Shown piece after piece: positions 47,507-52,639 of a stretch of 52,639 nucleotides of DNA; within the stretch, counting starts at the first letter, position 1; every line of letters starts with the position of its first letter. The stretch is from assembly GCA_948847595.1 (NCBI GenBank), contig CAQOGY010000023.1, forward strand, positions 1 to 52,639, in the 5' to 3' direction. This DNA comes from an uncultured Bacteroides sp. (GTDB lineage: Bacteria > Bacteroidota > Bacteroidia > Bacteroidales > Bacteroidaceae). The notes under the pieces were generated by a model. The model had not been told where the DNA came from, ran no database searches, and saw nothing but the letters and a program-made list of their open reading frames with translations. A program made the translations under genes and the position numbers.

Positions 47507-48544
47507 TTATTCTTTTTTCTTCAATTTCTCGAAGATAAGTCCTTCCAGTTCCTCGGCAAGTTCGGGATTGTCAGCGATACATTGTTTTGCCGCATCGCGT
47601 CCTTGTCCTAACTTGGTGTCGTTGTAGCTATACCATGAGCCGCTCTTCTTGATGATTCCCAAGTCGGCACCCAAGTCGATGATTTCTCCGGAGTGGGAGA
47701 TACCTTCACCGAACATAATGTCGAATTCTGCTTTCCGGAAAGGAGGAGCCACTTTATTCTTCACAACTTTCACTTTAGTCAGTTTACCCAGAATTTCTTC
47801 GCCATCCTTGATAGGTTGGCTGCCACGAATGTCTATACGTACGGAAGCATAGAATTTCAGAGCATTACCACCGGTAGTTGTTTCCGGATTACCGAACATA
47901 ACACCGATCTTTTCACGCAACTGGTTGATGAAGATACAAGTTGTACGTGTCTTGCTGACTGTACCGGTCAACTTACGTAATGCCTGTGACATCAAACGCG
48001 CTTGCAAACCTACCTTATTGTCGCCCATATCACCTTCGATTTCTGCTTTCGGAGTCAATGCGGCAACAGAGTCGATAACGATGATGTCGATGGCGGAAGA
48101 ACGGATTAATTGTTCGGCTATTTCCAGAGCCTGTTCGCCATTATCCGGTTGGGATATATACAAGTCGTCAATGTTCACGCCCAGTTTGGAAGCATAGAAA
48201 CGGTCGAAAGCATGTTCTGCATCAATGAAAGCGGCGATACCGCCGGCCTTTTGAGCTTCGGCAATGGCATGGATAGCCAATGTCGTTTTACCGGAAGATT
48301 CCGGGCCATATATTTCGATTATCCTGCCTCTTGGGTAACCACCTACGCCGAGCGCCACGTTCAAGGCGATAGAGCCTGTCGGGATCACTTCTACCTGTTC
48401 AACACTATCGTCACCCATTTTCATGATAGAACCTTTACCGAAGCTCTTTTCTATCTTTTCCATGGCAGCCTGTAAGGCTTTTAGTTTTTCGCTTGATGCC
48501 ATTTTATTATCTGTTTCAAAATTAAGTTCGTCTTTCTTTGCCAT
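47507..48544 (-). CDS. recA: Recombinase RecA
   Basis: This 345-aa protein has the Walker A GPESSGKTTLAIHAIAEAQ near residue 80, IIVIDSVAAL (Walker B), loop L2 FINQLREKIGVMFGNPETTTGGNALKFYASVR and the acidic start region. It forms filaments on single-stranded DNA for strand exchange and SOS induction. The length is standard. It lies 26 bp after bcp, and no SOS box was recognised, in keeping with Bacteroidetes. Confidence 0.98.
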   Translation of the reverse strand: MAKKDELNFETDNKMASSEKLKALQAAMEKIEKSFGKGSIMKMGDDSVEQVEVIPTGSIALNVALGVGGYPRGRIIEIYGPESSGKTTLAIHAIAEAQKAGGIAAFIDAEHAFDRFYASKLGVNIDDLYISQPDNGEQALEIAEQLIRSSAIDIIVIDSVAALTPKAEIEGDMGDNKVGLQARLMSQALRKLTGTVSKTRTTCIFINQLREKIGVMFGNPETTTGGNALKFYASVRIDIRGSQPIKDGEEILGKLTKVKVVKNKVAPPFRKAEFDIMFGEGISHSGEIIDLGADLGIIKKSGSWYSYNDTKLGQGRDAAKQCIADNPELAEELEGLIFEKLKKKE

Positions 48545-48570
48545 ACCTTATTATTCTATAATTAATGGAT

Positions 48571-49026
48571 TTATTGGTTTAAAATTTGTGAGGCATGTTC
48601 TTTGGTCTTCACTTCTTTCGGAGTGATGATCCGTTCTACGATTCCTTCTTCGTTAATCAGGAAAGTAGTGCGGAAAGTCCCCATATATGCACGTCCGTAC
48701 AGCTTCTTTTCTCCCCACACGCCAAATTCTTCTACCAACTTCTTGTCAGTATCGGCAATCAGGGTGAAAGGAAGGTTGTTCTTCTCGATAAATTTCTGAT
48801 GCGACTTTTCATTGTCTACGCTGACGCCGATCACTTCGTAACCGGCCTTGCGCAGATCGGAATAATTATCACGCAGATTGCACGCTTGCGCCGTACAACC
48901 CGATGTGCTGTCCTTCGGATAGAAGTACAACACAATCTTTTTTCCTTTGTAAGCACTCAGACGGATTTCTTCACCTTTTTCATTGATGCCCAAAACTTCC
49001 GGTGCTTTATCTCCAACGTTAATCAT
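48571..49026 (-). CDS. bcp: Thiol peroxidase of the Bcp/PrxQ type
   Basis: The 151-aa product starts at ATG 49026 (MINVGDKAPEVLG); the longer frame would overlap the upstream gene. The peroxidatic Cys lies in YPKDSTSGCTAQACNLRD, with a second Cys five residues later, as in Bcp/PrxQ. VSVDNEKSHQKFIEKNNLPFTLIAD follows. It reduces peroxides with thioredoxin. It lies between the carboxynorspermidine dehydrogenase-like gene and recA, with gaps of 22 and 26 bp. Confidence 0.94.
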   Translation of the reverse strand: MINVGDKAPEVLGINEKGEEIRLSAYKGKKIVLYFYPKDSTSGCTAQACNLRDNYSDLRKAGYEVIGVSVDNEKSHQKFIEKNNLPFTLIADTDKKLVEEFGVWGEKKLYGRAYMGTFRTTFLINEEGIVERIITPKEVKTKEHASQILNQ

Positions 49027-49048
49027 GACTTCCTTTTTTATGAATGTC

Positions 49049-50242
49049 TTACAATTCCAAATCCTGATCGATAACTTCATGCCAAGGCAAACCCTGCTTG
49101 TTCAGTTGCTCCATAAACGGATCCGGATTGAACTCTTCTACATTGTTTACACCCGGACGTTTCCATTCTCCCTTGAAGAACATCATGGCTCCGATCATTG
49201 CCGGAACTCCGGTGGTGTAGCTTACTCCCTGCATACCCGTTTCCTTGTATGCTTCCTGATGGCTACAATTATTGTAAACATAGTAAGTACGTTCTTTACC
49301 GTCTTTCAGACCGCGGATACGACAACCGATGGAAGTTTCGCCTTCATAGTTCTCACCCAAATCCTGCGGGTTAGGCAATACAGCTTTCAAGAATTGCAAG
49401 GGAACAATCTTCACTCCGTTATAATCAACTTCATCAATACGGGCCATACCGATATTCTGGATGACACGTAAGTGAGTCAAGTATTCCTGTCCGAAAGTCA
49501 TCCAGAAGCGGGCACGTTTGATAGTCGGGAAATTCTTCACCAATGATTCTAGTTCTTCGTGATAAAGAAGATAGGAGTCACGGGGGCCGATATTCGGATA
49601 AGTCAGGTCTTTATGAATTTCCAACGGGCCGGTAGTTATCCACTTGCCGTTTTCATAATAACGCCCGTTCTGCGTAATTTCGCGGATGTTGATTTCCGGA
49701 TTGAAGTTAGTGGCGAATGCCTTATGATGATTTCCGGCATTACAGTCTACGATATCCAGATATTGGATTTCGTCAAAATAATGCTTGGCCGCATAAGCTG
49801 TATAGATACCACTGACTCCCGGATCGAATCCACAACCGAGGATAGCTGTCAGGCCGGCTTCCTTGAAACGTTCATGGTAAGCCCATTGCCAGCTATATTC
49901 AAAGTGAGCTTCATCTTTCGGCTCATAATTGGCCGTATCCAGATAGTTCACTCCGGCTTTCAGGCAAGCTTCCATGATAGTCAAGTCCTGATAGGGAAGA
50001 GCAACATTAATCACCATTTCCGGTTTGAAATCGTTGAACAAGGCTACCAGTTCGTCCACATTGTCTGCGTCGACTTTAGCTGTCTTTATATTGGGATTAC
50101 CTATTGCCTCGACGATTTTGTCGCATTTCTCTTTTGTACGGCTGGCAATCATAATATCTGTAAATACATCGGCATTTTGTGCCACTTTGTGCGCAACGAC
50201 AGTGCCAACACCGCCTGCACCAATAATAAGAACTCTACCCAT
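49049..50242 (-). CDS. Carboxynorspermidine/saccharopine dehydrogenase-like
   Basis: This 397-aa NAD(P)-dependent enzyme begins with a Rossmann motif, VLIIGAGGVGTVVAHKVAQN. It carries the saccharopine-dehydrogenase-like segments MVINVALPYQDLTIMEACLKAGVNYLDTANYEP and ILGCGFDPGVSGIYTAYAAKHYFDEIQYLDIVDCNAGNH. This form in Bacteroides is the carboxynorspermidine (or carboxyspermidine) dehydrogenase of polyamine synthesis, which joins aspartate semialdehyde to a diamine; I infer that from family resemblance. It leads the unit with bcp and recA, with a promoter element at 50293-50300. Confidence 0.87.
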   Translation of the reverse strand: MGRVLIIGAGGVGTVVAHKVAQNADVFTDIMIASRTKEKCDKIVEAIGNPNIKTAKVDADNVDELVALFNDFKPEMVINVALPYQDLTIMEACLKAGVNYLDTANYEPKDEAHFEYSWQWAYHERFKEAGLTAILGCGFDPGVSGIYTAYAAKHYFDEIQYLDIVDCNAGNHHKAFATNFNPEINIREITQNGRYYENGKWITTGPLEIHKDLTYPNIGPRDSYLLYHEELESLVKNFPTIKRARFWMTFGQEYLTHLRVIQNIGMARIDEVDYNGVKIVPLQFLKAVLPNPQDLGENYEGETSIGCRIRGLKDGKERTYYVYNNCSHQEAYKETGMQGVSYTTGVPAMIGAMMFFKGEWKRPGVNNVEEFNPDPFMEQLNKQGLPWHEVIDQDLEL

Positions 50243-50292
50243 TTCTTTAAATTGCGAATTAAAAATTAAGAATATAAGAATTGTTTATGGAG

Positions 50293-50300
50293 CAAATATA
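50293..50300 (-). promoter_or_regulatory. -7 element of the polyamine gene / bcp / recA unit
   Basis: TATATTTG on the minus strand, 51 bp upstream of ATG 50242; no other clear promoter was found before recA. Confidence 0.6.
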
Positions 50301-50339
50301 CGTGATTATTTTCAGATAATCATTCGTCGGTACTCCTTT

Positions 50340-51623
50340 TTATTTGTATCGCCGTAAGGTACCGTTCTCAAATTCCAGCGTTTTGCCATTGTAGAACCAA
50401 GTTTCAAAACGATTATCTTTTTTTAACTCGATTTCTACCGGATCACCGATGGACAAACGGCATTCATCAGTGCTCATACCTGTTTCCAACTCACCGCGGG
50501 AGATGAGCTGCCAACGTTTTTCAGTGATGCCCGGATATTTTTTCTGTATATCTTCAAATCCGAAAAGATCCTCGATATAATTCGCATTTCTGACAATAAC
50601 ATCATATTTCAAGTCAGCTTCCAGTTCATAGAAGACTCCGGCTTTGTCTTCCAATGACAGAACACTCAGACTGCCTGATGAAGCCAAATTAATGTCTTTG
50701 ATATTCAGAACCGTATATCGGGGCAAGTGAACACGTGATTCCGTCTGCTTGCCTTCAAGGGAAACCACCCTTTTGGCAGGCAATACCTTTTTAGGATAAA
50801 CGGTTCGTCCCAGATATTTGTTTTTCAGTCCTTCGATATTATCAGAGTTTTTATTCGTGAAGCTGATCGCATTCGAAAAATATTTCATTCTCTTTTCGCC
50901 TTGAAAGTCATTCAGATCCATGCCTGAGTTGGTTCGTGAGAGGGCGACTTCGAGATAGTAAGAATGTCCTTGCGTATCCTTAAATATGATTTTCACAGGA
51001 TATGTCTGATTACCGACTCCGACGGCGGTTATTGTAGCTTCCGTATTGGCAGGAATGGCTACATCCCGATAACCGGAATAATTATTAGTATCATCTACAC
51101 GCACGCTTTCGGATTGAATATAGATTGTTTTTCCTATTAACAGGTTCTTTGCCGTATCTACATCTTTCAAATAGACTAATCCATTGACGCATGCGCGGGG
51201 AGCTTTCTCGCAAATTTCATCCAGTCGCATATTTTTTATGTCATAGTAATATTTTTCTCCTTCACATTCGAAAATGAAACGGGTGGAATAATTGGTGCTG
51301 TTTGATATGTTTTGGGCTTTTTCTTCAGTTCCGGTGAAAGTGAGGATTTTGTGTTTCAGCAAACTATTATCTACCCCCTTGTCGGTATCATAGTTAGAAA
51401 GTGTAGGCAGGAACATATCCCGTGAAGATGGAGCGAACATAAATTTCATTCCGGGCGTCCACTTGCACAAAAGTTGCAATGGGAAGTTACTTTTGATAAA
51501 TTGCTCTTCTTCACTTACGGGAATTTCCTGAGTGGAAGGGGTGGTGACAATATAATCGTTTTGTGCTGTGACAGGAGACGTACCACAACAGAAAAAAATC
51601 AGAAAAAGAGCGATGATTCTCAT
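50340..51623 (-). CDS. Secreted protein of unknown function with BamE-like C-terminus
   Basis: This 427-aa protein has a signal peptide (IIALFLIFFCCGTSPVTAQ). The body consists of alternating beta segments, with several repeats of the type KTIYIQSESVRV, GYRDVAIPANTEATITAVG and RTVYPKKVLPAKRVVSL, suggesting three or more similar beta-domains. The last 60 residues (RWQLISRGELETGMSTDECRLSIGDPVEI, then WFYNGKTLEFENGTLRRYK) follow the SmpA/BamE pattern. It may be a periplasmic or cell-surface protein. I do not know a named family for it. Confidence 0.6.
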   Translation of the reverse strand: MRIIALFLIFFCCGTSPVTAQNDYIVTTPSTQEIPVSEEEQFIKSNFPLQLLCKWTPGMKFMFAPSSRDMFLPTLSNYDTDKGVDNSLLKHKILTFTGTEEKAQNISNSTNYSTRFIFECEGEKYYYDIKNMRLDEICEKAPRACVNGLVYLKDVDTAKNLLIGKTIYIQSESVRVDDTNNYSGYRDVAIPANTEATITAVGVGNQTYPVKIIFKDTQGHSYYLEVALSRTNSGMDLNDFQGEKRMKYFSNAISFTNKNSDNIEGLKNKYLGRTVYPKKVLPAKRVVSLEGKQTESRVHLPRYTVLNIKDINLASSGSLSVLSLEDKAGVFYELEADLKYDVIVRNANYIEDLFGFEDIQKKYPGITEKRWQLISRGELETGMSTDECRLSIGDPVEIELKKDNRFETWFYNGKTLEFENGTLRRYK

Positions 51624-51729
51624 ATTTATTTACTTTTTGTGAACTATGTAAATTGTTCGTTTGTTGTACATTCAATGGCAAATGTATATATTTTATATTG
51701 TATTGGATATTATTTTCCAATCTTTTTGA

Positions 51730-51737
51730 TATCTTTG
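51730..51737 (+). promoter_or_regulatory. -7 element of the META gene
   Basis: TATCTTTG, a perfect -7 match, 30 bp upstream of ATG 51767; TTGG lies 23 bp further up. Confidence 0.7.
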
Positions 51738-51766
51738 CCCCCAATTTAACTTAAACGTTATAACAT

Positions 51767-52555
51767 ATGAATAAAGTATTAGTTTCAATTTGCATTGCCG
51801 GTGCGGCGCTTGCAATGTCTTCATGCCGTTCGGTTGAGAAGGCGATCCCTTTGTCATCTATCAATGGTGAGTGGAATATCATAGAAATCAATGGCTCGAA
51901 AGTTACTTCGGGCGAAAGTAGAACACTTCCTTTTATTGCTTTTGATACCGCAACGGGGCGCGTGTCCGGTAGTAGCGGTTGCAACCGTATGATGGGTAGC
52001 TTCGACGTAAACGCGAAACCGGGAAGCCTTGAACTCGGCGCAATGGGCAGCACTCGGATGATGTGTCCGGATATGACAACAGAGAGAAATGTATTGAGTG
52101 CTCTTGCACAAGTGAAAGGATATAAGAAAGCCGGCAAAGACAAACTGTATCTTTGCAATGCGTCCAATCGTCCGGTTATAACTTTGGAAAAAAAGGAGGC
52201 TGATGTGAAATTGTCGGTATTGAACGGAGAATGGAAAGTGAAGGAAGTGAATGGCGAAGCAATTCCTTCCGGTATGGAGAAGCAACCTTTCATCACTTTT
52301 GATGTGAAGGAAAAGATGATTCATGGTAATGCCGGATGTAATATGATAAATGGCGGTTTTGAAACCAATACAAATAATGCCAAATCCATTTCTTTCGCGA
52401 GAGTGGTAAGCACGATGATGGCTTGTCCGGATATGGAAACGGAAGGCAAGATTCTGAAAGCGATGAATGAGGTGAAATCATTTGATGTATTGTCCGGTGG
52501 TGGTATCGGTTTGTATGATGCCAACAATGCATTGGTGCTTGTTTTGGAGAAGTAA
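51767..52555 (+). CDS. Two-domain META (HslJ-like) lipoprotein
   Basis: This 262-aa protein has a lipoprotein signal with the lipobox MSSC (Cys20). Two META domains follow: residues 27-125 (INGEWNIIEINGSKV, GCNRMMGSF, MCPDMTTERNVL) and 148-260 (LNGEWKVKEVNGEA, GCNMINGGF, MACPDMETEGKIL). META domains occur in HslJ, a heat-inducible outer-membrane protein linked to novobiocin resistance. The two domains are alike enough to come from an internal duplication. A terminator follows. Confidence 0.92.
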   Translation: MNKVLVSICIAGAALAMSSCRSVEKAIPLSSINGEWNIIEINGSKVTSGESRTLPFIAFDTATGRVSGSSGCNRMMGSFDVNAKPGSLELGAMGSTRMMCPDMTTERNVLSALAQVKGYKKAGKDKLYLCNASNRPVITLEKKEADVKLSVLNGEWKVKEVNGEAIPSGMEKQPFITFDVKEKMIHGNAGCNMINGGFETNTNNAKSISFARVVSTMMACPDMETEGKILKAMNEVKSFDVLSGGGIGLYDANNALVLVLEK

Positions 52556-52584
52556 TAAAATAAGAATAGTATATATTAAGGTAT

Positions 52585-52618
52585 GAGGTTGTGTCAAAAC
52601 GTTGGCACAACCTCTTTT
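52585..52618 (+). terminator. Terminator of the META gene
   Basis: GAGGTTGTGTC and GGCACAACCTC form a stem of about 11 bp with an AAAACGTT loop, followed by TTTT. Confidence 0.88.
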
Positions 52619-52639
52619 ATATTTTACAGTTCTGCTATA

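Overview
The window is chromosomal DNA of a Bacteroides species (B. thetaiotaomicron/ovatus/xylanisolvens type). This rests on gene families confined to Bacteroidales (DUF3871, DUF5606, DUF3276/PurA, DUF6048, DUF6452, long NusB, GH97), on the repeated -7 element TAnnTTTG upstream of genes, on the near absence of Shine-Dalgarno sequences, and on gene order such as nusB-yajC-ybbR-coaE. All assignments come from reading the sequence and remembered family knowledge; no database search was run.

Region 1 (1 to about 8580) is AT-rich accessory DNA, the right part of an integrated element. From its right end leftwards, all on the minus strand, it carries a large serine recombinase, an unknown 284-aa protein, a protein with a DGQHR motif (ParB/DndB-like), small unknown proteins, a winged-helix-like protein, a NERD-type UvrD helicase with a degraded nuclease motif, and a DUF3871 protein cut by the window edge. 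The element ends inside a DUF486 (DMT-like) membrane-protein gene, of which only the last 71 codons remain at 8583-8798.

Region 2 (8.8-16.2 kb) is host DNA. It has a divergent VirE-like ATPase / HU-like pair around four 22-bp tandem repeats, then ApbE, MntP, two Bacteroidales envelope proteins (DUF6048, DUF6452), a GT2 polyprenyl-type glycosyltransferase and a DUF4199 membrane protein. An RNA locus follows: SRP RNA immediately upstream of tRNA-Thr(UGU), a terminator, and five 15-bp tandem repeats.

Region 3 (16.4-33.2 kb) holds a structured-RNA/attenuator candidate, enolase, a Crp/Fnr-like regulator, a coupled lipoprotein/beta-barrel pair, a four-gene minus-strand unit (M23-like, gluzincin peptidase, CrcB fluoride channel, pentapeptide-repeat protein), a GH97 glycosidase, a PurF-like protein lacking the N-terminal cysteine, PepT, GcvT, a CPA2 antiporter and a HIT protein.

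Region 4 (33.3-43.1 kb) is housekeeping: rplY-pth-hslR, a PurA-like protein, nusB-yajC-ybbR-coaE-DUF5606, clpB and an unknown protein. Region 5 (43.1-52.6 kb) holds a LysR regulator, a second HU-like gene with a roughly 240-bp phased repeat array upstream, DUF1810, YccF, YeiH, the group carboxynorspermidine dehydrogenase-like / bcp / recA, a secreted unknown protein, and a two-domain META lipoprotein.

The most unusual signals are the short degenerate tandem repeats: about 21-22 bp upstream of both HU-like genes, and 15 bp after tRNA-Thr. Others are the glutaminase-dead PurF paralogue, the mutually exclusive RNA pairings at 17.07-17.24 kb, and the element junction in DUF486.
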